Shown here one piece after another: positions 19,436 to 29,576 of a stretch of 64,000 nt of DNA. The notes under the pieces are model-generated. The model ran no database searches. It was not told the origin of the DNA and worked only from the letters and a program-made list of their open reading frames with translations. The translations under genes were made by a program, and so were the position numbers. The DNA comes from Ascoidea rubescens DSM 1968. Taxonomy: Eukaryota; Ascomycota; Saccharomycetes; Ascoideales; Ascoideaceae. The DNA is taken from NCBI RefSeq assembly GCF_001661345.1, contig NW_017962914.1, forward strand, positions 832,439 through 896,438, read 5' to 3'. Each line of letters starts with the position of its first letter. Position 1 is the stretch's first letter.

Positions 19436-20620
19436 CTATTCACTGTCACTTTCACTTTCAGCTTCATCCAACCATTTTAAGAAAGGTTTAGCAGCTCTTC
19501 TAACTTTCTTACTGATGGATTTATCAACGTATTTTTTACTAATAGTAGTACCAAATTTTCTAATAGAATCTTCACTAACAATATCTTCATCATACAATTT
19601 ATATAAAATTTTGGTTAAAGAAGGAATTAATTTAGGATGAGAAACACCAAGGAATCTTTCAATACCACCTAAAAATGCCTTTTCAGCTTTTTCTTTATCA
19701 TCATTTTGAGAAATAACTTTAATCAATAAACCTGTATGAGATTCAATTTCATCAACAATGTCCTCAGTAAATAGAGCTTGGGCTAGAACGGTTAAAGTTT
19801 TGTCAGAATCTAAAATGTTCAAAGAGGAAATTTTTTGATAAATTTCAACGTCTGATGGTGATTGTTCAGCTTCTAATAACCATTCACCTAACTCATCAAA
19901 TTTATCAATAGAAGAAGAGACTAAAGATAATTTTTCTAATTCCTTAGCACGTTGAGCAACGGCTTCTTCAGACATGTCAACAGCCCAGTTATCATCCAAA
20001 GTGGAGACAGCTGTTGTTTTGGCTGCAGCTGCAGCTTCTTTATCAAGAGTGCTGGATGGTTGTTCACCATCAGAAAAATCGTCGCCCGGAGTTGGAGAAC
20101 CTCTTGAAGAACCGATATGGTCAGGCAAGGATGAATTACCAACATGAGCACTAGCAGTAGCAGATTTCTTTGACTTTGATTTTTCTGGAGGGTTCTTTAA
20201 AATATATGAGGATAATTTTAATCTAGGATCAATATCAGTTTGTTTACCACAAGCTTTACAGTCTCTTAAGAGAGCTCCTTTGTTGATAAAAATTTCAGTT
20301 TCAGGATTCTTACAAGATTTACACAAGACAAATTTATTGATGAATCCGTCTAATAAATCTTGCAATTTAGCTGAATCATGACTACCATTAACTAAGTAAC
20401 GATCAGTTGATTCGGTGATAGAAGTTTGAGCACCTAGTTCAAAACCAAAAAACTTAACAATATAAGCATTTGGGCGATTTAATGCACGAGAAACATCTGA
20501 TAAGTTGACTATAGCAGTTTTGATACCATTACCTTTACCTTCAATCTTTGATTGAATTGGAGGCATTTTATAACGGTAAAATGGATCGGTGTTATCACGA
20601 CAAATATTGATAAAAGACAT
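19436..20620 (-). CDS. TIF5: Translation initiation factor eIF5
   Basis: This 394-residue protein stimulates GTP hydrolysis by eIF2 in the scanning preinitiation complex and bridges eIF2, eIF3 and eIF1. The N-terminus MSFINICRDNTDPFYRYKMP carries the GAP arginine finger (Arg16 here, Arg15 in yeast). A C4 zinc ribbon (CKSC...CKAC, ~99-121) follows, then a Ser/Ala-rich linker, WAVDMSEEAVAQRAKEL, and the W2/MIF4G-like HEAT domain with GGIERFLG and KKVRRAAKPFLKWL. The C-terminus is acidic (ESESDSE). Length is close to yeast (405). An RRPE-type element lies about 375 bp upstream. Confidence 0.97.
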   Translation of the reverse strand: MSFINICRDNTDPFYRYKMPPIQSKIEGKGNGIKTAIVNLSDVSRALNRPNAYIVKFFGFELGAQTSITESTDRYLVNGSHDSAKLQDLLDGFINKFVLCKSCKNPETEIFINKGALLRDCKACGKQTDIDPRLKLSSYILKNPPEKSKSKKSATASAHVGNSSLPDHIGSSRGSPTPGDDFSDGEQPSSTLDKEAAAAAKTTAVSTLDDNWAVDMSEEAVAQRAKELEKLSLVSSSIDKFDELGEWLLEAEQSPSDVEIYQKISSLNILDSDKTLTVLAQALFTEDIVDEIESHTGLLIKVISQNDDKEKAEKAFLGGIERFLGVSHPKLIPSLTKILYKLYDEDIVSEDSIRKFGTTISKKYVDKSISKKVRRAAKPFLKWLDEAESESDSE

Positions 20621-21216
20621 TTTGATTTCGATTATAAATTATAAATTATAAATTATGGTAAATAAATTTTAGTATAAGTGTTTTGGGGGGTTTTTTAGAT
20701 TAGTTTAGATTGATCGATTGATTGACTGATTGAAAATGAGAATGATTGAAGAGCTTTGAGAATGATAAAAAAAAGGAGAATTAATTATTCAATAGTACTT
20801 GATTGGCATGAAAAATAGATATGGGATAGGATTTCGGTATGAAGATTGAAAGATCATGCACCATTTGATTTTATAGAATTAATTTCTGTCTGATTTCTGA
20901 TTATATTTAGTTAATAAAATAAAATCTTTTCTGGTAAAACTGTTATGAAGCGAGGAAAGAAAAGTGTGAAAAGGATCAAAAAAACCAAAACCAAAAAAAT
21001 TTTCACACAGACGGAGCTCGGAACGGAGTTAGAAAAGCCGGGAAATTCGAGTAATCCGAAAACCGGTTTCACGCATCTCGTTTGCCAACTTCGGTGCACA
21101 ATTGCTAAACCGGTAATAGCACGGGCGTCTAACATACCGGCTTAATATCCGAGGAGACAGGATAATAACTTTGCTACAATTTGACACTTTTTATGAACTG
21201 TTTATGAATATCTAAT
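20621..21216. other. Intergenic: TIF5 promoter and RRP9 3' flank
   Basis: Upstream of TIF5 and downstream of RRP9, both on the minus strand. It holds an RRPE-type A/T tract (20993-21005) and a short GC-richer patch (21010-21140) with three ACCGG-containing sequences (near 21060, 21112 and 21136). These could be transcription-factor sites, but I cannot assign one. Confidence 0.5.
20993..21005 (-). promoter_or_regulatory. RRPE-like element upstream of TIF5
   Basis: On the minus strand this reads TGAAAATTTTTTT, matching the ribosomal RNA processing element (TGAAAATTTTT-type) known from yeast ribosome-biogenesis promoters. Confidence 0.5.
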
Positions 21217-22659
21217 TTACAACGTTTCTGAAGGACTCTTCTTCTTTAATTCCAAACACACAGAGTATATGCTGTTTCTTGCACCATTTCCAACCTCTAT
21301 CCATCTTCCAAGTCGGTGTTCCTTGCTTACGCTTGCCAATATCCTTATCTTCTCCTTCTTGCCAGTTTCTGAGTCCATTAGCAAATAGTTTTCGTACTCT
21401 GTTATTTCTACAGAGCCGATTTTGGTGATGGCTCCTTTCACTTCATTGATACAGTATTTCTTCTTGAAACTGGAGAGTTTGGCGTCTAACTGCCAAACAA
21501 TCAACTGTCCATTCCATGAGCCCGAAATAAACAAATCGCTGTAGGGAATGCTCTTTATAGTTGTTATCCAGTATGGTTTCTTGGGTGGAATTTGCAATTT
21601 TCTCTTTTTCTCATCTGTTTCTGCACTCGCCTTCACCGATTCCAACGCCGGTATAATTCCATGTGCAACTCTCTCTGTAAATATAGGCTTCTTTTTTGAT
21701 GACGACCAAAGACTAATTGATCCATTGTCTGATCCTGTTATAAAGTGCGTAGAATCAATTAAGCTCACACAGTCTATCGATCCCTCATTGAAAAAATCGC
21801 TTTCTTCTTGACCTTCAATGACGTTTTCTTTTGTTTTCTTTTTGACTTTTTTATCGTTTGTTTTTTGCTTTTTATTTGGTTTCTTGAAATCTCCTCCTCT
21901 GAACGTCAATCTTGTTTCTTCTGATATTTTCCAAAGCATTGCAGTTTTATCTCTTGAACCTACTGTAATACATTTTTCTTCTCTCAATGCATCGATATCA
22001 ACAATTAAATCTTGATGCCCATATAATGTCTCTAATTGCGCATAATCATTCACCGAAAATGTTCGAATTTTTAAATCAGACGATGCAACATAAAGTTGGT
22101 TAAGCTTTTCATCTTTTCTAAAACTTATTGACAAAATTTCATTACGACTTCTTCTTTTATCTTTTAAATGTAATAATAATTTAATCGGAATTAGTCTCTC
22201 TGTTGACCAAATTATTAATTTTCCATCTTTACCACCAGTTACCAAATACTGACCATCTGGTGAAATTGCCATGGTCAATATGACATCTGAATGTTCAATT
22301 TGCTTATCTTCTTTTCCTTCTTCATTATCCAAATTCTTATTAGTGTTTTGTTTCATTAGTTCAGATTTATGAAATTTAATCAATTTAGGTTTGGAATTAA
22401 AATCCTTTATATTGTATTTTGCTACTGTTCCATCTTTAGATGCTGTATAAGCATATGGATAATATATATCTATTCCCTGCAAGCAATTGAAAGAAACTCT
22501 AGTTAAACTCTTCTTGATTTTATTGAATTTAAGATTTAAATCATCACCATAGTGTTTATACACTTTTCCATTTTGGTTGGCAACATCATATTGCAATCTC
22601 CTTGCAATAATGTCATTGTCAAGATCTTTGGCATCGAAAAAAAAATCTTCTTCCTCCAT
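21217..22659 (-). CDS. RRP9: U3 snoRNP WD40 protein Rrp9 (U3-55K)
   Basis: This 480-residue WD40 protein binds the U3 B/C motif and is needed for 18S rRNA processing in the nucleolus. The family signature DAKDLDNDIIARRLQYDV precedes the propeller. Recognisable blades include MAISPDGQYLVTGGKDGKLIIW, TVGSRDKTAMLWKI, FITGSDNGSISLW, and FISGSWNGQLIVW, with the family-specific GHQDLIVDIDAL between. A basic insert KKPNKKQKTNDKKVKKK sits mid-propeller. S. cerevisiae Rrp9 is 573 residues with a ~100-residue charged N-terminus. Here the protein starts almost directly at the signature, and a stop lies just upstream in frame. I found no convincing upstream exon. Confidence 0.92.
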   Translation of the reverse strand: MEEEDFFFDAKDLDNDIIARRLQYDVANQNGKVYKHYGDDLNLKFNKIKKSLTRVSFNCLQGIDIYYPYAYTASKDGTVAKYNIKDFNSKPKLIKFHKSELMKQNTNKNLDNEEGKEDKQIEHSDVILTMAISPDGQYLVTGGKDGKLIIWSTERLIPIKLLLHLKDKRRSRNEILSISFRKDEKLNQLYVASSDLKIRTFSVNDYAQLETLYGHQDLIVDIDALREEKCITVGSRDKTAMLWKISEETRLTFRGGDFKKPNKKQKTNDKKVKKKTKENVIEGQEESDFFNEGSIDCVSLIDSTHFITGSDNGSISLWSSSKKKPIFTERVAHGIIPALESVKASAETDEKKRKLQIPPKKPYWITTIKSIPYSDLFISGSWNGQLIVWQLDAKLSSFKKKYCINEVKGAITKIGSVEITEYENYLLMDSETGKKEKIRILASVSKEHRLGRWIEVGNGARNSIYSVCLELKKKSPSETL

Positions 22660-23384
22660 TATCTGGCTCTGTTTATAAATCTGTTATGTTTTGTTTTTGA
22701 GATATCTGAAATCTTCTTTCCATCTCACAAATTTTTCACAATCAGCACAATTTCATCAAAAAAATTCGTTTTTCACTGAAAAAAATTTTCCACAGAAATC
22801 CGCGGTAAAATCAAATTTTTCCATGCTGCGGATTTCTATCTGTATACGGAATTTTTCAAAATAAAAATGGAAATATCACAAAATTATTTTGTAATTCTTT
22901 AACAATAACGTAACCTGGTTTTTATCTTTTTTGTTTTTAACTTCACCATGAACTCATCCGCAAACCCATCGAAGAATCAAGGAATAGATGACAATAATAT
23001 TTTACCATATTAGGGGGCTTATACTGTTGATTCAAATTAAAACAAAAAGTTTGTAGTCTCCCGCGTTTTAAAGAAAAATCATTTGAAAACAATGGACTTG
23101 ATCTTTCAAAATAATTAGATATCATCTGTGACTGAGATAGAAATGGGATAAATTGCATGAATGGAAATGGGAATTAAAATCATAAATAGTTAATACCATT
23201 TGAGATTATAGAAAAAACAAAAATATTTTCAAGAGAAACCAAATCAAAAATTAAGTATCTTTTGATCTCTAAATATTATTTTATAATATATACTTTAATT
23301 TGTGAGGGATCAGATTTAAACATTCCAGATGTTATGATTTCTTATTATCAGTTTATAAAAAAAGGGTGAAATAGATAAGATTAA
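22660..23384. other. Intergenic: RRP9 promoter and unassigned sequence
   Basis: The 150 bases next to RRP9 hold an RRPE-like tract (22777-22790) and CCGCGG-containing sequence at ~22800. Beyond 22940 a 71-codon minus-strand frame (22943-23158) has no family support. Nothing else is recognised. Confidence 0.45.
22777..22790 (+). promoter_or_regulatory. RRPE-like element upstream of RRP9
   Basis: TGAAAAAAATTTTC lies 118 bp upstream of the RRP9 start, a typical place for the RRPE motif of rRNA-processing genes. Confidence 0.45.
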
Positions 23385-23733
23385 TTCAATCAACCTAACA
23401 AATTAAATGAAAATCAAAATAAAAGTAATATCACAAATAGCACGAAGGGACAAAATAAATTCAAAAATAAACTAAGAAATCACATCAACATATTGGATTT
23501 AAAAGCAATAAATGGGCTAATTAGAAGTAATAATATAACCGATATAATTAGAAATAGTAATAAGAAATTGAAAAAGTTAAAAATTAATCTTCCCACATAT
23601 AGCAAATGGGTATATTGAAGGAAGAATCTTTAGAAATCGTTTAAAATTGAAAAAATTGGATAGTGCTTTAGTGTTAAATGTTACAAATTCAAATGGGTTA
23701 ATAAAATGGGTGAATAAATTACCATTGAAATAA
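23385..23733 (+). pseudogene. Possible decayed host gene fragment
   Basis: A stop-free frame without an ATG runs 23385-23618, containing INILDLKAINGLI and KKLKKLKINLPTYSKW. The next frame then continues with YIEGRIFRNRLKLKKL and ends with WVNKLPLK and a stop at 23731. The two parts abut near 23610, as expected for one frameshifted coding stretch. The leucine-spaced text recalls F-box/LRR proteins of yeasts, and it lies next to a real LRR frame. This is a weak inference, because AT-rich sequence makes such frames easily. Confidence 0.28.
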
Positions 23734-23931
23734 ATTTTGGTTTCTTATAAATTAAATTAAATTAAGATAACTAAACATGATATAAACGATAAGAACGATA
23801 ATAATGATAATAATGGCATTAATATAATAAAATTGAATATAAAATTCTACCAGGAATAACCAAATGACCCAAATTAGTCCATTGTGATAACCCTTTAATT
23901 TTTTCTAATGGATTAGTGCTCAAACCTAATT

Positions 23932-24813
23932 TCAATTTGTTGTTTGATATGACAGATAACGCAACTTGTTTTTCTGAAAAATTTCCAGTATTTTATTGAG
24001 TATGGAATATTGTGATTCATTCCGAATTTTTATTATATCATTTTTGCTTAGATTTATATATAAAAAATCATTCAATTCTGGAATAATTTTTAATGTTTTA
24101 ATAGAATTATAACTTAGGTCTAACAACTTTAAATTACTCAAATATTTCTCATTGTCTGAAATACTCATCTCATTGATTTTGTTAGTACATAAATTAATTG
24201 TTTTTAAATTAACTAAATTTTCAATGTTTTCAATTTTCACGATATAATTGCAAAATAGGTCTAGATTAATTAAATTTATCATACAATCTAAATCTTCAAT
24301 TTTTTTAATTTTATTATGTGATAAATTTAAGCCTTTTGAGTTATTCATTTCATTCAAATTTTCAATTTTTTCAATCAGATTTTTTGATAAATCAATTCTT
24401 GTTGAATTGGAAAATCTGATAGAAAAATTTCCTATTGTTGAAGTAATAATTCTTCTTAGAAGCAATGTCTTTAAACTTAGTAAATTTTCGAAATATTTAT
24501 CAATGCTTGTTATCTTATTATGCGATAAATCTAAAGTTTTTAATTTGAACCTTTTTAGATTGAATTGGTTTCCGCCCTTATAACCCATTTTTAATGAATC
24601 CGCTCTATTTAATTCCAAATTTTTTAAGTTAAACAATATAAAAAATTGATTTGAAAAGACAGATTCGAGATATGTACTATTAAGTGAACCTTTGTGCAAA
24701 TATCCCACTGTAAATAGTTCTTTTAGCAAACAAAAAATTGGAAACAAAACTAGAAATTTATACATATGCCGGTAGACACAGAATTGCTCATTGACATGCA
24801 TAAGATCAAGCAT
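23932..24813 (-). CDS. Small leucine-rich-repeat protein, function unknown
   Basis: A 293-codon frame with clear LRRs of the 22-residue SDS22 type, e.g. LKTLDLSHNKITSIDKYFENL, then GLNLSHNKIKKIEDLDCMINL, NLDLFCNYIVKIENIENLVNL and LKLLDLSYNSIKTL. At least six repeats are seen from about residue 85 to 265. The N-terminal ~80 residues include a hydrophobic stretch (FLVLFPIFCLLKELF) that could be a membrane segment or the tail of an earlier domain. It may be a shortened Sds22/F-box-LRR-like gene. It is tail-on to the tricalbin gene (122 bp from its stop), leaving little room for a promoter beyond that gene's 3' end. A decayed-looking stretch follows it. Confidence 0.5.
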   Translation of the reverse strand: MLDLMHVNEQFCVYRHMYKFLVLFPIFCLLKELFTVGYLHKGSLNSTYLESVFSNQFFILFNLKNLELNRADSLKMGYKGGNQFNLKRFKLKTLDLSHNKITSIDKYFENLLSLKTLLLRRIITSTIGNFSIRFSNSTRIDLSKNLIEKIENLNEMNNSKGLNLSHNKIKKIEDLDCMINLINLDLFCNYIVKIENIENLVNLKTINLCTNKINEMSISDNEKYLSNLKLLDLSYNSIKTLKIIPELNDFLYINLSKNDIIKIRNESQYSILNKILEIFQKNKLRYLSYQTTN

Positions 24814-24936
24814 AAAAAATGCTTTTATCCTTATTTTTTCTTCGACAACAACTTTGACATCATCTCGCTGTATATTAACTATTAAATCCTAAAGATTCAG
24901 CTACACAACTCTAGAAAGCACACTAGAGTAGATAAA

Positions 24937-27900
24937 CTAGTCCTTCGGGCTCTTTCTGGCTTTGTTTAGCGTGAACGATGATCTTGGGAGCCGAATGCCT
25001 AGTGCCAGGAACTTTTCCTTGATGTCGTCCACATTTCCATTCAACTTTTCTTTCGTTTTCTTGGACCTGTTGCTAATCTGCGAAGTAACTGCCTTGAGGT
25101 TCTGGAAATCCATCGAAATTTTTTCTTTCAAATTAGCCGATTTTGAAGGAAGAGCCAGAAACACATCGTTGATTATCTCAGCACTATTTCGAGACTTATA
25201 CTCTGAGTTGAATGTGGATTTCGGTGACAAGCTGAGAACATTCAGACTGATGCTGCTATTTTCTGATTCTTTGCGTTCTGAAAAGAATTTCTTTTTCAAA
25301 GATAAAGATGAGTCTCTCTTTCCCGTATTATAAATACCTCCAGTCTCCACAGTGCTCATCATCCCATTACTGACAACATATTCAGGAAGAAACAAAACAA
25401 AAAAGTAAATATATCCACCATCCTTATCTCCAAGTTTTATTGGAACTTTTAATTCTTTGGTAATAAATGGTTGAAGATTTTTTATTTCTAATATTCCACT
25501 TCCAAGATCATCATCTTCGTTGCCTCTGTCCCTATCCCATGCTTGAACTTGGAGTTTGCATCTACTCTTTGAGTTCACACTAAATTTGAATTTTTCATCC
25601 CAAACAGGATTTAGTGTTTTTTTGATAAAGTTCGAAGTATATAGGATAAATCCATTGAGGCAAATTTTAACATATGGATCTGATTTTCCATTAAAATCGC
25701 TTGCTATTAAATTTTCTCCCTTTTTAATTGTCAAAATAATACTACCACTATCATAAAATTTTTCATCGTCCTCTAATTCTTCTTTTAATGGTAAATACTC
25801 TAATTGTAAATCAATAGAATTTTCTCCCATATATATTTTAGATGGCATGTTATAACTGTTCATTAATACCTCCTTTGTTGAACAAGTAAATTGCTCAATC
25901 ATGTTTGTTTCTGATTTTCGGGTTTTCAAATTTTTGCTCACTCTAAATGTGATTTTTGAGTTTTCTAAATCTCGAACAACAATTTCCCCTGTGTTGATTT
26001 TAATTTCGCCTTCTGGTGTAAGTTTTGATATAAATGAAGGATAATAAACGTCATCTATAAATACTGAAAAATAGTTTGAAAACTTTATAATTGATTCGGT
26101 AAAATATAGTACTAAAACCCCAGAATCATGCTCAGCCAATTCATCTAGACTCATTCTAACTTTGTTTTTTTGATTAAATTGAAGTTCTTCTTCATCTTCA
26201 TCATCAGTGACTTCAACAATTTCATATTCATTTGGATTTTCTTCATATAAATGGTAATTTTCTTCAAAATCCCTTTGTTCTTCGAGTTGTTTAAGTTCTT
26301 TTTGTTCATCAAGTTGTGCTAATTCAATTGGTCCAAACACACTTGTTACTGGTATGAATTTAACATCATAGTTAATATATCCCTTTATAATAATCTTTTG
26401 TTGAAGATATAATGGGGATTTTTGAAAAGAAACCAGGTTTTTATTTAGTAATATTTTTTTTACACTAAAACTTGTGCCACCTATTATTCTGTCTTTTTTC
26501 TTCTTTTTTGAATTTATAATGTCAAGTGTAATAATATCTGTTTCAGAAAAAATAGGGAAATAAATATTATCGCCAAAGAAAAGATTGCTGTTATTTTTAT
26601 GAGCCAAAGTTTTGAATTTAATTTGACCAGCTGATTTAATGATAATATATGGATAAGAATTTTTTGAAGTTTTCAAATCGATAATTTCATGTAAAAATAA
26701 ATTAATGATTCCTATCGGTTGTTTATATTTGTATAATGAATCATTTGAATAAATGGTTGGAATATCTAAAGGTTTCCAAAGCAATGATAATCTTATTCTT
26801 CCCTCTGGAGCACAATCAAACCAATCAATATCGTCATCTTGAATAAATTTGTTGATTAAATCTTCCGCATTAACTTTATAGATTGCAACGATTGGGTCAT
26901 CGAATGAAGTGGATGAATTTCTAATTCTAATTTTTAGTTTTGAAGATGACATTGATTGCAATAAAAACTCAAAGACTTTTCGAAACTCCGGATCATTACT
27001 TCTTTTATGTACTGTTGATTTATCAATTAGTGTATTATCCAAGTATAATTCGCAATATGGTGATAGGATGCCAAATAATGATGAATCGTGGTTTAGATTT
27101 TTTGCTTCGTGAACAGTTATTTTTAAAATTCCTGCATCGAAACTCCCCTGAGAATTATTGTGGTTATCACTATATTCATCATCGTCATCGTCATCGTCAA
27201 AGAAGTCTGAATCAAAATCAAAGCCAATGTCATTATTATTGTCATCATAGTCATTATCTGAAAGTATATCAGTATCTAAATTAGTTGTATTTCTTAAATT
27301 GGTATCAATTTCAGTCATAGGGCTCTTTTTAAAGGCTAAAATATCGTCATAAGTGATACCATCGGTTGAGTATTTATTTGATAAATCTGGGAACCATTTT
27401 AAGGAGAAAGTGATTTTTCCAGAGTATTTACCATTAATTTCTAGAGAAGAGGTTATGTTTTCGTAGGTATCATTTTGAAGTAAATTTTTTAGATCGAAAT
27501 CTGTTTTACCAATTAATTTATCTCTGCCGAATTTATCTCGGAATAGATCAAAATTTAAATATTGTCTTAAAGTAGTTAGTAGCAAGTAATTTTTAGGGAA
27601 ATTAAGACCGTTTTCGATATAGTTTTTTTCGTTATTAATCATAAAGTTGTTATTATTTTTGAAATTGTAATAATCACTACTTTTTGGATTAATGATATCA
27701 ATATTTTTTGATTTATTTTTATTGAAATTTAGTTTAATAAAGTCCTTTTCGTAAACAATGGTGTCTTCAGTTGATATTATTAAATAAGTATCATCGTTTG
27801 AGTTTAAATTGATGTTGTTTATGTTGATTACCAAACAGCCTATGGCATCGCCTGGGGGGATTAGCCAGTCTTTGATAACGATGTCAAAAGAGTTTGGAGC

Positions 27901-29004
27901 ATAGACCCAATTTTTCAAAGTGGAATGTGTTATCTCTATTATAAGAGATCTTATACCTGGAATGAAAGCGCCGATATCTAGACCGAAGTTTTCATTACCA
28001 ACAGGAGCCTTTTGCTTGCAATTGAATTGAATTTCGGGAGGTTCTAAAAAACACACTTGAATTAGGTCTAGATGGGGGAAGTTATTGCTTAGTTTGAAAT
28101 TTGTTCTGATTATGCCTTGACATGATATTTCATCGACAAGAACAGGGAAATTTTTGGATAAGAATTTTTTGCCTATTTTGACAATTAAATCAGCCTTTGG
28201 TTTGATTTTATTTTTAATTTCTAGCTTGTTTAAATTCAAGTTATCGTTTGGGTCAAAGGAGAAGTTCCAATCGATTTGAAAGTGAAAATGGTCAGATAAA
28301 GTTGGGTAGTATTTGACAGAGATAATTTTGGGAGGAATGTTACCAAAATCTATTTTTTTTAAAGTTAGAGATTCAATAGCAGAGATGTCGGGGGATATGG
28401 TAATAAAGGCCTGATTGACAAGATAAATGAAGTAGTTTTCAAAATATGGGGCATATATTCTCCAAAACTTTAGGAGAAATTGGTTTAGCCATTCCATTGA
28501 TTCAACGTTGGATGGGTTTTGTTTTAAACCGGATCTTTTCATGTCATCGTTGATATTTCTTTTGAATCGTTCTAGAGATAGCCTGTAGATGATTGACGTG
28601 ATTAGGAAAATTAAGTAAAGTGATATGAAACCACCAATGTTTAGATATGCGATTAGCCACGAGAAGAAACATAGAGTGATGATGATTGAAGTGTTTTTGT
28701 AATAGTCAGAATAGAAGGTCTCCATTATGTAGTTTTCGACCTTTTTTGAATTTGATAAGATTGATTCAGGAGAGGAATCTGGATCATTGTTTTCATTGAA
28801 AAACCCAATTTTTTCCCAGTCTAGCGACACGAAATTTTTGGTTTCTGTTTCCAAATTAGCATTTTCAGAGACTTTTGCATTGAGTTTTGCATTGAGTTTT
28901 GCATTAATTATCTCAGGAAAGTTTTCAATGGCATCCTGGTGAAAAATTTGGGAGACAGAAGGAGGAGCATCGGCCGCAGAGTTGTTGTCAAGTGAGTTGT
29001 TCAT
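24937..29004 (-). CDS. Tricalbin (extended-synaptotagmin-like ER-plasma membrane tether)
   Basis: This 1355-residue protein belongs to the tricalbins (Tcb1-3), ER proteins that tether cortical ER to the plasma membrane and move lipid. Two adjoining hydrophobic segments (about 96-138) form the ER hairpin. The SMP lipid-binding domain spans about 165-375, starting ESMEWLNQFLLKFWRIYAPYFE and ending in SFDIVIKDWL. Several C2 domains follow. The last (about 1087-1188) has NLIASDFNGKSDPYVK and NPVWDEKFKF with the Asp ligands of a calcium-binding C2. Acidic low-complexity stretches (DDDDDDE near 605) separate C2 units. Length lies between yeast Tcb1/Tcb2 (~1180) and Tcb3 (~1545). I cannot assign which paralogue it is. 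Confidence 0.9.
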   Translation of the reverse strand: MNNSLDNNSAADAPPSVSQIFHQDAIENFPEIINAKLNAKLNAKVSENANLETETKNFVSLDWEKIGFFNENNDPDSSPESILSNSKKVENYIMETFYSDYYKNTSIIITLCFFSWLIAYLNIGGFISLYLIFLITSIIYRLSLERFKRNINDDMKRSGLKQNPSNVESMEWLNQFLLKFWRIYAPYFENYFIYLVNQAFITISPDISAIESLTLKKIDFGNIPPKIISVKYYPTLSDHFHFQIDWNFSFDPNDNLNLNKLEIKNKIKPKADLIVKIGKKFLSKNFPVLVDEISCQGIIRTNFKLSNNFPHLDLIQVCFLEPPEIQFNCKQKAPVGNENFGLDIGAFIPGIRSLIIEITHSTLKNWVYAPNSFDIVIKDWLIPPGDAIGCLVININNINLNSNDDTYLIISTEDTIVYEKDFIKLNFNKNKSKNIDIINPKSSDYYNFKNNNNFMINNEKNYIENGLNFPKNYLLLTTLRQYLNFDLFRDKFGRDKLIGKTDFDLKNLLQNDTYENITSSLEINGKYSGKITFSLKWFPDLSNKYSTDGITYDDILAFKKSPMTEIDTNLRNTTNLDTDILSDNDYDDNNNDIGFDFDSDFFDDDDDDDEYSDNHNNSQGSFDAGILKITVHEAKNLNHDSSLFGILSPYCELYLDNTLIDKSTVHKRSNDPEFRKVFEFLLQSMSSSKLKIRIRNSSTSFDDPIVAIYKVNAEDLINKFIQDDDIDWFDCAPEGRIRLSLLWKPLDIPTIYSNDSLYKYKQPIGIINLFLHEIIDLKTSKNSYPYIIIKSAGQIKFKTLAHKNNSNLFFGDNIYFPIFSETDIITLDIINSKKKKKDRIIGGTSFSVKKILLNKNLVSFQKSPLYLQQKIIIKGYINYDVKFIPVTSVFGPIELAQLDEQKELKQLEEQRDFEENYHLYEENPNEYEIVEVTDDEDEEELQFNQKNKVRMSLDELAEHDSGVLVLYFTESIIKFSNYFSVFIDDVYYPSFISKLTPEGEIKINTGEIVVRDLENSKITFRVSKNLKTRKSETNMIEQFTCSTKEVLMNSYNMPSKIYMGENSIDLQLEYLPLKEELEDDEKFYDSGSIILTIKKGENLIASDFNGKSDPYVKICLNGFILYTSNFIKKTLNPVWDEKFKFSVNSKSRCKLQVQAWDRDRGNEDDDLGSGILEIKNLQPFITKELKVPIKLGDKDGGYIYFFVLFLPEYVVSNGMMSTVETGGIYNTGKRDSSLSLKKKFFSERKESENSSISLNVLSLSPKSTFNSEYKSRNSAEIINDVFLALPSKSANLKEKISMDFQNLKAVTSQISNRSKKTKEKLNGNVDDIKEKFLALGIRLPRSSFTLNKARKSPKD

Positions 29005-29576
29005 TTTTGAGGAAGCCTATGGAGCATCATTTGGTAAGGTGAAAAAGGAATAAAAGAGAAAAGAAGAGGAAGAATCCAGGAGGTGCAAATACAGTGGAGC
29101 AACAAAGGCTGAGTAGGACGAGAACTCCAATGACAGAACAGACGAGCTAAACAAGAAAGCCTCTGGCAAACCTTCTCTTCTAGCAGCAGCAGCTGTGATA
29201 ACCTCAACCAGTGGCCAACAACGCCAATGTCCAACTATTCTCTTGCCCATACCTCTGTTTCATTTGGTCCCAACCTCTAGTTCGGGCCGTGCCGCAAATC
29301 ACCGGTGTTGGTGCTCGGACTCGGACCCGTCACCGCCGTTTGATGTCCGACTCCGACCACGGATGACTCTGTGCGTGCGTCTACAGATATAACTGTGCAG
29401 ACGCGTGTGTGTATGTGATACTACGCACTGTGCCTGTGCGGCACGCGCGCGCAGTTCCACGCTGAACCATGCGCCAGCGCAGCCGTCCGGGTAAGTGGTA
29501 AGAGACAAATCATCACAATCCAAACCTTCGCTCTTCTTGGACACTTTCTTCTGGAAGCTCATTATATCGTATCAAA
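29005..29576. other. Divergent promoter tricalbin / YPP1
   Basis: This 572-bp divergent region is GC-rich at 29160-29520. It contains GCAGCAGCAGCTG near 29184, ACGCGT near 29402, a GCGCGCGC run near 29443 and a Reb1-like CCGGGTAA at 29487. GTAAGT inside the last element could also be a splice donor of a 5'UTR intron. The frames across it have no family support. Confidence 0.5.
29487..29494 (+). promoter_or_regulatory. Reb1-like site (CCGGGTAA)
   Basis: CCGGGTAA matches the yeast Reb1 core (CGGGTAA) 83 bp upstream of the YPP1 start in a divergent promoter, where general regulatory factors commonly bind. It may equally be chance or a GTAAGT splice donor. Confidence 0.3.

Noticed and set aside
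22943-23158. 71-codon minus-strand frame upstream of RRP9
   Set aside because: No recognisable motif, AT-rich, and no conservation evidence.
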